Source: an uncultured bacterium
Lineage (GTDB): Bacteria > Patescibacteriota > Minisyncoccia > Phycocordibacterales > PALSA-1337
Direction: 5' to 3'
Length of the DNA stretch: 13,841 nt
Assembly (NCBI GenBank): GCA_903876465.1
Contig: CAIRAF010000026.1
Location: 1-13,841 of the forward strand
Shown here: in pieces, positions 1-5,459 of the stretch
Numbering within the stretch: the first letter of the stretch is position 1
Layout of the letters: each line of letters opens with the position of its first letter
Made by a program: the position numbers and the translations under genes
Notes under the pieces: generated by a model
Database searches by the model: none
Told to the model about the DNA's origin: nothing
What the model saw: only the letters and a program-made list of their open reading frames with translations

Positions 1-1
1 T

Positions 2-874
2 CCTACTATGAAAGAGCTTGTAGAAGCAGATCTGGCTTCTATTGAAGAACAAAAGACTTCAATCATCAAAGAAATGGACGAAATTATTAAAAATAGTTTC
101 GTAGAAGAAGAAAAGCCAAAGGAAATCATAATGGAATTCCGTGCTGGCGCCGGTGGGGATGAAGCGGCTCTATTCGTAGCTGAGCTCGTCGATATGTATA
201 AGAGATATGCCGAAGCACGTGGTTGGAAAGCGATTCTTATGGAAAAATCCGAGAATAGTCTTGGTGGCTTCAAAGATGCTTCTCTTCAGGTAAAGGGAAC
301 TGGTGTATATGAAGATCTTCGTTGGGAAACTGGTGTTCATCGTGTTCAGCGCGTGCCAGAAACAGAAAAGATGGGACGCATTCACACTTCAACTATTACG
401 GTTGCTATCATGCCACTTCGCAAAAAGACAAAAGTCGTACTCAATCCTGCGGACTTGGAAATGGAATTTTCACGTGCTGGTGGTAAAGGTGGTCAGAACG
501 TCAATAAAGTCGAATCAGCGGTTCGTCTGGTCCACAAGCCAACCGGCCTCGAGGTTCGTTCAACTGCAGAACGTAGTCAGGGTGCCAATCGCGAATTGGC
601 TCTTCAGATTTTGACCGCAAAGGTTGAAGCTCTTCAAGAAGAACAAGAGGCCAAGAAATTTGCTAGTGATCGTAAGGGTCAAATTGGTACCGGTGACCGT
701 TCAGAGAAGATTCGTACTTATAATTATCCTCAAGATCGCATTACCGATCACCGTATAAAGCAGTCATGGCACAATATTCCAGTTATTTTGGAGGGTCGTA
801 TTCAACCTATTATTGATGCTCTTCATGAGTTTGAAAAGACAGGTAAAACTGGTGGGGAAGATGATGGGGAATAA
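2..874 (+). CDS. prfA: Peptide chain release factor 1 (5' end outside the window)
   Basis: RF1 recognises UAA and UAG in the ribosomal A site and triggers hydrolysis of peptidyl-tRNA. The reading frame is open from the window edge, so the first ATG at 8 is probably internal: the visible part matches RF1 from about residue 70 of the usual 360, lacking most of the N-terminal helical domain. Seen in order: the RAGAGGDEAAL segment of the PCRF domain, the codon-reading tripeptide PET at 356-364 within RVPETEKMGRIHTS (RF1 has PxT; RF2 would have SPF), and the catalytic GGQ at 488-496 within GGKGGQNVNK. The tail ends in a Gly/Asp/Glu stretch. The gene is monocistronic at its 3' end, with an intrinsic terminator 15 nt beyond the stop, and prmC does not follow. 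Family assignment is secure; only the start is unknown. Confidence 0.96.
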   Translation, partial: PTMKELVEADLASIEEQKTSIIKEMDEIIKNSFVEEEKPKEIIMEFRAGAGGDEAALFVAELVDMYKRYAEARGWKAILMEKSENSLGGFKDASLQVKGTGVYEDLRWETGVHRVQRVPETEKMGRIHTSTITVAIMPLRKKTKVVLNPADLEMEFSRAGGKGGQNVNKVESAVRLVHKPTGLEVRSTAERSQGANRELALQILTAKVEALQEEQEAKKFASDRKGQIGTGDRSEKIRTYNYPQDRITDHRIKQSWHNIPVILEGRIQPIIDALHEFEKTGKTGGEDDGE

Positions 875-888
875 TTTAGTTTTATTTA

Positions 889-923
889 AAAAATCTTCAC
901 AAGAGGAGCCTGTGAAGATTTTT
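889..923 (+). terminator. Intrinsic terminator of prfA
   Basis: A perfect 12-bp stem, AAAAATCTTCAC (889-900) with GTGAAGATTTTT (912-923), closes an 11-nt loop and carries a T tract in its 3' arm. It lies 15 nt after the prfA stop. The A tract on the other arm means it could also act on transcripts arriving from the reverse-strand gene that ends at 959. Confidence 0.85.
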
Positions 924-958
924 ATAAAGACTAGTTATTTCGGATTTACCATTTCGGT

Positions 959-1258
959 TTAATCTGCTTTCGCGAAACGTCGCCGAGCTAGCCGAGCGCT
1001 AATTAATGGTTCGGCAAAAAGCACCTGTTTCTCAGAATCAAGTTCTTGGTCCAGAACATGATCAGGAAGCGTCAACAGCAGTGCGGTAGCAAAATCACCA
1101 ATAGCAGACAGCTCTGCACAGTCTGCCTCTGCTTTAAATGCTGCACCCTGCCAAGCACCGCGTGGAGCTCTCAATAAAGCACTTATTGCGACAGCTTCTG
1201 CATCTTTCGATGACTCTGTCGCCCCAGAGCATTCAGTCAGTATTTCTCTTAATGTCAT
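959..1258 (-). CDS. Hypothetical protein, 99 aa, alanine-rich
   Basis: I do not recognise this protein. It is about one fifth alanine, acidic in the first half, and ends in a basic stretch (SARLARRRFAKAD). It has no obvious membrane segment or signal peptide and two cysteines. Coding status is supported by three things. The ATG is preceded by an AAGGA Shine-Dalgarno-like site about 6 nt upstream (reverse complement of 1259-1271). A good -35/-10 pair lies upstream. Codons prefer A/T in third position (GCA and GCT for Ala) although the stretch is close to 50% G+C, richer than its neighbours, as expected if the composition comes from codon positions 1 and 2. It is convergent with prfA and divergent from rpsB. 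A 64-codon frame on the other strand (1138-1332) overlaps it and looks like a shadow. Confidence 0.6.
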   Translation of the reverse strand: MTLREILTECSGATESSKDAEAVAISALLRAPRGAWQGAAFKAEADCAELSAIGDFATALLLTLPDHVLDQELDSEKQVLFAEPLISARLARRRFAKAD

Positions 1259-1314
1259 TTTGGTCCTTATTTGGATTTGTGAAGCTGGCGGTCCAGCATG
1301 TTCAGTTCAAAAAT

Positions 1315-1343
1315 ACCTTAACTTGTTTATAGTGTTTAGTCAA
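1315..1343 (-). promoter_or_regulatory. Predicted promoter of the 99-aa hypothetical gene
   Basis: On the reverse strand TTGACT (1343-1338) is followed by a 17-nt spacer and TAAGGT (1320-1315). This closely matches the rpsB promoter (TTGACT-17-TAAGCT). The predicted start near 1308 leaves a leader of about 50 nt, which contains the small inverted repeat GCTGG/CCAGC (1284-1297) and the Shine-Dalgarno-like AAGGA. This gene therefore differs from its leaderless neighbours. Confidence 0.45.
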
Positions 1344-1385
1344 TAAATTTATAGGGTACATATAGGCTCCAACTGCCCAATATAA

Positions 1386-1414
1386 TTGACTTATTTCTAA
1401 CCTCCTGCTAAGCT
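1386..1414 (+). promoter_or_regulatory. rpsB promoter, giving a nearly leaderless mRNA
   Basis: TTGACT (1386-1391), a 17-nt spacer, and TAAGCT (1409-1414) preceded by TGC, an extended -10. Transcription should begin near 1421, about 5 nt before the ATG at 1426. The bases between the -10 and the ATG contain no Shine-Dalgarno sequence. Confidence 0.6.
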
Positions 1415-1425
1415 ACCTTTCACCT

Positions 1426-2121
1426 ATGTCAGCAAATAACTCAACTATTGATGGAATGTTCAGCGCTGGTGCGCACTTTGGACTTGGTCGTTCACGACGC
1501 AATCCAACAGTGACGCCTTTTATTTTTGGTACAAAAAACCGTACAGATATCTTTGACCTTGAAAAGACCTCAAAAATGCTCGAAGACGCAAAGGCTTTTG
1601 TCAAAAATCTCGGTAAAGAAGGTAAGACTATTCTTTTCGTTGGTGGTAAGAAAGAGGCTTCAGCTCTCGTAAAGACAGTAGCTATGACTCTCAATATGCC
1701 ATACGTTGAAGGTCGTTGGATCGGTGGTACACTTACTAACTTCACAAACATTCGTAAGCGTATTGAACGTTACGAAAAGCTCACTTCTGATCGTGAGAAA
1801 GGTGAATTAGCAAAATATACAAAGCGCGAGCGTATGCTTATTGATCGTGAGATTGCTAAACTCGAGCGCATGTTCTTGGGAATTGTTTCTTTAAAGAAAA
1901 TGCCTGATTTACTTTTCCTTGTTGATCCTCGTAAAGAACAAAATGCTATCGCAGAAGCCGGTCATGCAAAGATTCCTGTTATGGCTCTTGCAAGTTCAGA
2001 TTGTAATATCTCTGAAGTTAAATATCCTATTGTCGGTAATGATGCTGCAAAGGCAAGTATTCAGTTTTTCTTGAGTGAAATAGCTGGTGCATATCAAGCT
2101 GGCAAAAAGGAGGTTAAATAA
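1426..2121 (+). CDS. rpsB: 30S ribosomal protein S2
   Basis: S2 binds the 30S subunit at the head-body junction, near S1 where S1 exists, and is assembled late. The 231-aa product is close to the usual length (E. coli 241). Family marks in order: SAGAHFGLGRSRRNP near the N-terminus, VEGRWIGGTLTNF at about 94-106, the central coiled-coil insertion with KRERMLIDREIAKLERM, and PDLLFLVDPRKEQNAIAEA followed by YPIVGNDAAKASIQFF. The usual DTNCDP-like segment reads SSDCNIS here. The start is chosen by family alignment and by the promoter directly upstream. tsf follows after 83 nt, the conserved rpsB-tsf order, but pyrH and frr do not follow. An AAAGGAGG at the 3' end is part of the KKEV codons and has no start codon behind it. 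Confidence 0.97.
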   Translation: MSANNSTIDGMFSAGAHFGLGRSRRNPTVTPFIFGTKNRTDIFDLEKTSKMLEDAKAFVKNLGKEGKTILFVGGKKEASALVKTVAMTLNMPYVEGRWIGGTLTNFTNIRKRIERYEKLTSDREKGELAKYTKRERMLIDREIAKLERMFLGIVSLKKMPDLLFLVDPRKEQNAIAEAGHAKIPVMALASSDCNISEVKYPIVGNDAAKASIQFFLSEIAGAYQAGKKEVK

Positions 2122-2136
2122 GGTAAAATAGAGGGA

Positions 2137-2194
2137 CGAATCAGTACTCGTATTCGTATTATTCTTTTATTATTTTTGATTAATCTAATATTTT
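2137..2194 (+). promoter_or_regulatory. rpsB-tsf spacer: weak hairpin and possible tsf promoter
   Basis: The spacer has a weak 5-bp inverted repeat, CGAAT (2137-2141) with ATTCG (2152-2156), followed by T-rich sequence, and then overlapping -10-like hexamers TAATCT (2181-2186), TAATAT (2186-2191) and TATTTT (2189-2194). I find no convincing -35. If one of these hexamers is used, the tsf leader would be about 4-12 nt. There is no Shine-Dalgarno sequence before the tsf ATG at 2205. This may be a weak terminator/attenuator plus a second promoter. Confidence 0.3.
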
Positions 2195-2204
2195 AAATAC
2201 TCAC

Positions 2205-2801
2205 ATGCCTACTACTATCACCACAGAACAAGTCAAAGAACTCCGTGACCTTACAGGAATTTCTGTCATGCAATGCAAAAAGGCCTTGGAAGAGGCTGGT
2301 GGTGATAAAGATAAGGCCATGGTCATTCTCCGCAAGAAAAGTGGAGAACTTGCAGCCAAGAAAGGCGACCGTACCTTTGGAGCAGGTGTTATACAGGCCT
2401 ATATTCACGCCAATGGCTCTGTAGGAGCTATGGTGGAGCTTAACTGCGAGACAGATTTCGTTTCCAATAACGAGGAGTTTAAGACCTTGGCACGCGATAT
2501 TGCTATGCATGTTACAGCTACAAATCCAAAGTTCTTGAAGAAAGATGATATTACAGAAGCTGATAGTAAAGCCGCAAAAGAAGTGTTTATGAATGAAGTA
2601 AAGGATAAGCCTGCAGCTATGCAAGAGAAGATTCTCGCTGGTAAGCTTGAGACATACTTTGCAGAAATGGTTTTGCTCAATCAGCCCTTCATAAAGAATC
2701 CAGAAGTTACAATTCAAGGTTTAGTAGATGCAGCTATGCAAAAGTTCGGTGAAAAGGTTGCAGTTGGACGTTTCAAGCGTTTTAAGATTCTCGAGGCTTA
2801 G
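2205..2801 (+). CDS. tsf: Translation elongation factor Ts, short form
   Basis: EF-Ts is the nucleotide exchange factor that releases GDP from EF-Tu. The N-terminal UBA-like helical domain (about 8-45) has the expected VKELRDLTGISVMQCKKALEEAGGD. The core carries the diagnostic NCETDFVSNNEEF at about 80-92, including the TDFV stretch that contacts EF-Tu. At 198 aa it is much shorter than the E. coli protein (283 aa) and similar to the Thermus form (about 196 aa), so it has the UBA domain and one core subdomain but lacks the long C-terminal part. It ends FGEKVAVGRFKRFKILEA. It is the second gene of the rpsB-tsf pair. No Shine-Dalgarno is seen; the start fits the family N-terminus. Confidence 0.95.
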   Translation: MPTTITTEQVKELRDLTGISVMQCKKALEEAGGDKDKAMVILRKKSGELAAKKGDRTFGAGVIQAYIHANGSVGAMVELNCETDFVSNNEEFKTLARDIAMHVTATNPKFLKKDDITEADSKAAKEVFMNEVKDKPAAMQEKILAGKLETYFAEMVLLNQPFIKNPEVTIQGLVDAAMQKFGEKVAVGRFKRFKILEA

Positions 2802-2806
2802 CATTA

Positions 2807-2820
2807 GGTGCGTAAGCACC
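2807..2820 (+). promoter_or_regulatory. GNRA-tetraloop hairpin just before a start codon
   Basis: GGTGC (2807-2811), loop GTAA, GCACC (2816-2820). A 5-bp GC-rich stem with a GNRA loop lies between the tsf stop (2799-2801) and the ATG at 2825. No T tract follows, so it is not a standard terminator. With no Shine-Dalgarno present, it may mark mRNA processing or modulate initiation of the downstream gene. Confidence 0.4.
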
Positions 2821-2824
2821 AACT

Positions 2825-3202
2825 ATGTATACACTCATTACAATCTTCTATGTATCTCTTCTTGGAATCATTGCCATGATTCTTTTCAAGCGTAATGAAG
2901 TTAAAACAAATAAACCATCAATACCATCTCGGCTTGGCAGAGGAAGTGATCATATTTTTCAGAAATTTTTTGGAGCAATAAGCAAAGTTATTTCATATAT
3001 CAATAAGCATACGTTTATTGCTGTAGCCCAGTGGCTAACATTCCATGTTCTTGTACGCGTCAGAAAGGTCTACGTAGAGATAAAACATCGTGCTCTGGAG
3101 AATCCTCACGGAAAGAGAATGATGGATGCTATACGTGGTCGTGGAGAGATTAAGGACCACGGAGCTTCTTTCTATCTCAGAAAGATTGCAGAAAAGAAGT
3201 AA
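2825..3202 (+). CDS. Small membrane-anchored hypothetical protein, 125 aa
   Basis: I cannot assign a function. The N-terminus is a single hydrophobic helix (about residues 4-21, ITIFYVSLLGIIAMILF) followed directly by basic residues, which suggests an N-out anchor with the rest in the cytoplasm. The remainder is basic and partly hydrophobic (KRMMDAIRGRGEIKDHGASFYLRKIAEKK at the end), with no enzymatic motif that I recognise. It starts 23 nt after tsf on the same strand and is probably cotranscribed. The tRNA-Thr leader region begins about 20 nt after its stop. The frame's amino acid make-up and the lack of any competing frame support a real gene. Confidence 0.75.
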   Translation: MYTLITIFYVSLLGIIAMILFKRNEVKTNKPSIPSRLGRGSDHIFQKFFGAISKVISYINKHTFIAVAQWLTFHVLVRVRKVYVEIKHRALENPHGKRMMDAIRGRGEIKDHGASFYLRKIAEKK

Positions 3203-3214
3203 ATAAGCTAATCT
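3186..3214 (+). promoter_or_regulatory. Possible promoter of tRNA-Thr
   Basis: TTGCAG (3186-3191), a 17-nt spacer and TAATCT (3209-3214). The -35 match is poor. Predicted transcription start is near 3221, a few bases before the conserved box that opens the leader element at 3226. It overlaps the end of the 125-aa gene. Confidence 0.3.
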
Positions 3215-3225
3215 ATTGAAGTTGA

Positions 3226-3308
3226 ATTCTGGTCGAAATACGCTCAAAAGCTTTTATTGCTTACGCAAAAAAGTCTTTTGACCCGAATTTCGCTAGGAAC
3301 GAAATTCG
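3226..3308 (+). promoter_or_regulatory. Candidate structured tRNA leader element, copy 1 (before tRNA-Thr)
   Basis: The element opens with the box ATTCTGGTCGAAA (3226-3238), identical to the one before tRNA-Val. Its GGTCGAAA (3231-3238) can pair with TTTTGACC (3276-3283), 8 bp with one G-T. Inside is a hairpin, CTTTTATTGC (3251-3260), loop TTAC, GCAAAAAAG (3265-3273), with one bulged A. Immediately after, CGAATTTCG (3284-3292), a 7-nt loop and CGAAATTCG (3300-3308) form a perfect 9-bp stem whose final G is base 1 of the tRNA. An alternative outer pairing TCAAAAG (3244-3250) with CTTTTGA (3275-3281) is also possible. The function is unknown; the arrangement is shared with copy 2. Confidence 0.6.
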
Positions 3309-3383
3309 CCGCCTTAGCTCAGTTGGTAGAGCAACTCTTTTGTAAAGAGAAGGTCCTCAGTTCAAGTCTGAGAGGCGGCTCCA
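3308..3383 (+). tRNA. tRNA-Thr(UGU), CCA encoded
   Basis: The cloverleaf is complete. Acceptor GCCGCCT pairs with AGGCGGC (3373-3379). The D arm is GCTC/GAGC (3317-3332). The anticodon loop TTTGTAA (3339-3345) has anticodon TGT and A37, which makes it a predicted t6A substrate. The T arm is CTCAG/CTGAG with loop TTCAAGT. The discriminator is T3380, and CCA is genomically encoded at 3381-3383. The anticodon stem ACTCT/AGAGA has an A-A mismatch at positions 27-43. The mature body is 73 nt plus CCA. Confidence 0.97.
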
Positions 3384-3390
3384 AATTTTC

Positions 3391-3412
3391 GAATTTTGAT
3401 TTAACAAAATTC
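3391..3412. repeat. AT-rich inverted repeat after tRNA-Thr
   Basis: GAATTTTG (3391-3398), loop ATTTAA, CAAAATTC (3405-3412): an 8-bp palindrome between tRNA-Thr and the convergent thioredoxin-like gene. No T tract follows on either strand, so terminator function is uncertain. With the preceding C, the left arm is also complementary to the right arm of the leader hairpin at 3300-3308. Confidence 0.5.
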
Positions 3413-3428
3413 AGGCGTGGTTAAGTGC

Positions 3429-4094
3429 TTACTTATGTGTACTTGTAGCCGTAGTCGTTGTACTTACTAGTGTAGGTGCAATAATCTGAATATCCTCTAT
3501 TGAGTGAAAGCCACTATACGTCTTTCCGTTTATAACTAATCCTGGAAGCGGTTGGCCAATTTTATATATGTGAGCCAGAGTCTGTATAGCCGATACTTTC
3601 AAATCGTAGTCAAAAGAATAAACGCGGATATTACCAGGATAATGTTGGCGAATATAAGTCAAAACATCTCCTTGTTTATCACAATCAGGACAATTTGCTT
3701 TGTAGAAATAGAGAACAATAACAGGTTTATTTTTGCACTGAGTAGCAGAATTTATCAAGATATAATCTTTTATTTCTAGGAGGGAATAGTATTGTTTGAG
3801 GGTTATAACATCCGCATCCTGCCATCGTCCTACAGATTCTAGATACGAAAGACGGTCGGACATGTCACCAAGTTCTTTACTGAGTTCAGAGCCAAATAGA
3901 TCATCGCAAGCAGCGGATTTAAGTAGATTGAATTGAGTTTCAGATGAAAGAATAGAAAGTGATATCGAGTCCTGCATATTTTTGACCTCATCAACGCGCA
4001 TATTGTCTATCCAAGCACTTACGCCTATAGCGGTTATAAATATTGCTGCAGTGATTACGAATGTAAACAGATATTTTTTCCAGTCTTTTTTCAT
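3429..4094 (-). CDS. Membrane-anchored thioredoxin-like protein with a CPDC motif
   Basis: The product (221 aa) has a short basic N-terminus and one membrane helix (about 9-28), then a mostly helical segment (30-120) without known motifs, and then a thioredoxin-fold region. VIVLYFYKANCPDCDKQ at about 125-141 gives a beta strand followed by the redox motif C135-P-D-C138. LPGLVINGKTYSGF near 183-196 resembles the cis-proline strand and turn. A Thr-rich tail ends the protein. The topology suggests an extracytoplasmic disulfide reductase or oxidase; this is inferred from fold and anchor only. It begins 15 nt after the upstream GT2 gene and is probably cotranscribed with it. No Shine-Dalgarno is seen. 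A TATAAT lies only 3 nt before the ATG, too close to serve this start. Confidence 0.8.
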   Translation of the reverse strand: MKKDWKKYLFTFVITAAIFITAIGVSAWIDNMRVDEVKNMQDSISLSILSSETQFNLLKSAACDDLFGSELSKELGDMSDRLSYLESVGRWQDADVITLKQYYSLLEIKDYILINSATQCKNKPVIVLYFYKANCPDCDKQGDVLTYIRQHYPGNIRVYSFDYDLKVSAIQTLAHIYKIGQPLPGLVINGKTYSGFHSIEDIQIIAPTLVSTTTTATSTHK

Positions 4095-4109
4095 ATTATT
4101 ATATTTTAA

Positions 4110-5372
4110 TTAACGCCAGACAGCTTGGCGACTTCTAGCGAGATTTGAAAGCGATTTTACTATCCAAAATGGTGCCAATATTGAATAAAGTGATATATAA
4201 CAGGCTATATCAAATAATCTCGGCTTATTTCCTCTAGAGAGTTTAGATCCTATAAGAATTATTGCTCCGATAATAGTAAAGGAGATAATACTTCCAAATA
4301 CTATAGGAGATGTACCAACAAAGAACCAACTAAAATGCGGGGTTGACCATTCGAATGCACGCACCCCTAGTGCACCCCAATAAACAGACCATATATGTAT
4401 TGTGTGTAGGAAGTTGTATATGAAAAGTCCTACAACATATAAAATGCCGACAGTTAGAATTAAAATAACTGGTAGAACAAACGTACCTATATGTCCGTAG
4501 GTGTTATTCATAAGCATGAATCTGTAATCAACAATATTTTTTAATGTACCTGAATTCCATCGGACACGTTGTCTGTATAGTTTTTTAATAGTATTTGGAG
4601 ATGATGTATATACTACGGCATCATGGGCGCTGGCGATTTTCATTCCTCTTGATTGCATGCGCATAGCCATTTCCATGTCCTCGGTATTATGAGCTTTTCT
4701 ATAATAGCCAATATTCTCAAATATACTCTTTCTGAAGATTGAGAATGGTCCAGGTGTGACATATAAGGCGTTTATTTCGGCCAAGACACTACGAAAGAAT
4801 ATACCTACGATATATTCCACCTTTTGCATCTTTTGTATGGCATTTTGTGGCTTATAAATATGTAGTGATGGCACCGCTGCCATGATTGAGGGGTTATCAA
4901 ATCGTCTGATTATCCTCCTCAATGCGTCTGGTTCTACATAAGAATCTGCGTCGAGACAGCCGACAAACTCGCTTGTAGATTTTTGAATCCCTAAATTGAG
5001 TGCCGTGTGTTTACCCCCATTCTCTTTATGAATAATATCTATCTGTGGGTGATTGCTGAATTTTTCCAAAGCAAGCGCTGTTCCGTCAGTCGATCCGTCA
5101 TTAATCACAGTTATATGAAGTTTATCCGAAGGGTAGTCAAGTTTGAGTAGAGAATCTATTGTCTTAACTGCTGTAAATTGTTCATTAAAACAAGGAACCA
5201 TAATAGTCACAGTTGGTAAAATTTCACTTACAGAACGAATTTCCGGCAAAACACTAGTACTCTTTTCGTGTAGAGACTTTCTGTGCTCAATATAAGTTAT
5301 GAGCATGAATATTTCGAAATATAGGGAAATAAAAAGAATCCCTAATGTAAGGACTTCTTGAGTAGAATACAT
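4110..5372 (-). CDS. Membrane GT2-family glycosyltransferase (processive type)
   Basis: It transfers sugars from nucleotide-sugar donors at the membrane, probably building an extracellular or cell-surface polysaccharide; the sugar cannot be told. Domains in order: an N-terminal membrane helix (about 6-28), a GT-A catalytic domain with PCFNE (60s), NDGSTDGT (91-98), DADS (141-144), TPGPFSIFRK, the acidic TEDMEM (230-235) and QRVRW (268-272), then three or so C-terminal helices (about 295-320, 348-376, 388-408). The combination of D, DxD, ED and QxxRW is that of BcsA/PgaC/hyaluronan-synthase-like processive enzymes. I start at the ATG at 5372 (420 aa); a TTG two codons upstream is unlikely because it would lie at the predicted transcription start. 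It is transcribed divergently from the PheRS gene. Confidence 0.88.
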   Translation of the reverse strand: MYSTQEVLTLGILFISLYFEIFMLITYIEHRKSLHEKSTSVLPEIRSVSEILPTVTIMVPCFNEQFTAVKTIDSLLKLDYPSDKLHITVINDGSTDGTALALEKFSNHPQIDIIHKENGGKHTALNLGIQKSTSEFVGCLDADSYVEPDALRRIIRRFDNPSIMAAVPSLHIYKPQNAIQKMQKVEYIVGIFFRSVLAEINALYVTPGPFSIFRKSIFENIGYYRKAHNTEDMEMAMRMQSRGMKIASAHDAVVYTSSPNTIKKLYRQRVRWNSGTLKNIVDYRFMLMNNTYGHIGTFVLPVILILTVGILYVVGLFIYNFLHTIHIWSVYWGALGVRAFEWSTPHFSWFFVGTSPIVFGSIISFTIIGAIILIGSKLSRGNKPRLFDIACYISLYSILAPFWIVKSLSNLARSRQAVWR

Positions 5373-5379
5373 GGGCAAC

Positions 5380-5388
5380 AGTATGCCA
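5380..5388 (-). promoter_or_regulatory. Extended -10 of the GT2 gene
   Basis: On the reverse strand TGG followed by CATACT (5385-5380), with 7 nt to the ATG at 5372, predicts a start at or next to the ATG. A possible -35, TGGATA (5408-5403), lies 17 nt upstream of the hexamer. Confidence 0.4.
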
Positions 5389-5442
5389 TAAAACCCTATA
5401 AATATCCAGATTTATTGATGAGATGCTTTAATTTTATTTTGG

Positions 5443-5451
5443 TGTTACTAT
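5443..5451 (+). promoter_or_regulatory. Extended -10 of the PheRS gene
   Basis: TGT followed by TACTAT (5446-5451) and 8 nt to the ATG at 5460, predicting a leader of 0-3 nt. No clear -35 is seen. Together with the family alignment this favours 5460 over the upstream in-frame starts (TTG 5358, ATG 5418). Confidence 0.45.
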
Positions 5452-5459
5452 ATCCAGCT

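Noticed and set aside
170..385. 71-codon reverse frame inside prfA
   Set aside because: It is antisense to a strongly conserved protein, has no family match and no initiation signals; a shadow frame.
1284..1297. GCTGG/CCAGC inverted repeat as a terminator
   Set aside because: Only 5 bp, no T tract, and located within the predicted leader of the 99-aa gene; kept only as a minor feature of that leader.
1138..1332. 64-codon forward frame overlapping the 99-aa gene
   Set aside because: It overlaps a better-supported reverse gene and its promoter, with no Shine-Dalgarno or -10 at a usable distance.
2105..2112. Strong Shine-Dalgarno-like AAAGGAGG at the end of rpsB
   Set aside because: It lies within the KKEV codons, and no ATG, GTG or TTG opening a real frame follows at a usable distance; tsf starts about 90 nt later.
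2193..2717. 174-codon reverse frame across tsf
   Set aside because: It lies antisense to EF-Ts, with Cys/Leu/Phe-rich composition typical of antisense translation; it is long only because the sense codons avoid making stops.
3226..3308. T-box riboswitch before tRNA-Thr
   Set aside because: There is no T-box sequence, specifier loop or antiterminator, and the downstream gene is a tRNA rather than a synthetase or amino acid gene.
5358..5459. N-terminal extension of the PheRS (34 codons from a TTG)
   Set aside because: It would overlap the divergent GT2 gene, the predicted -10 lies within it, and the hydrophobic residues it adds match nothing in the family.
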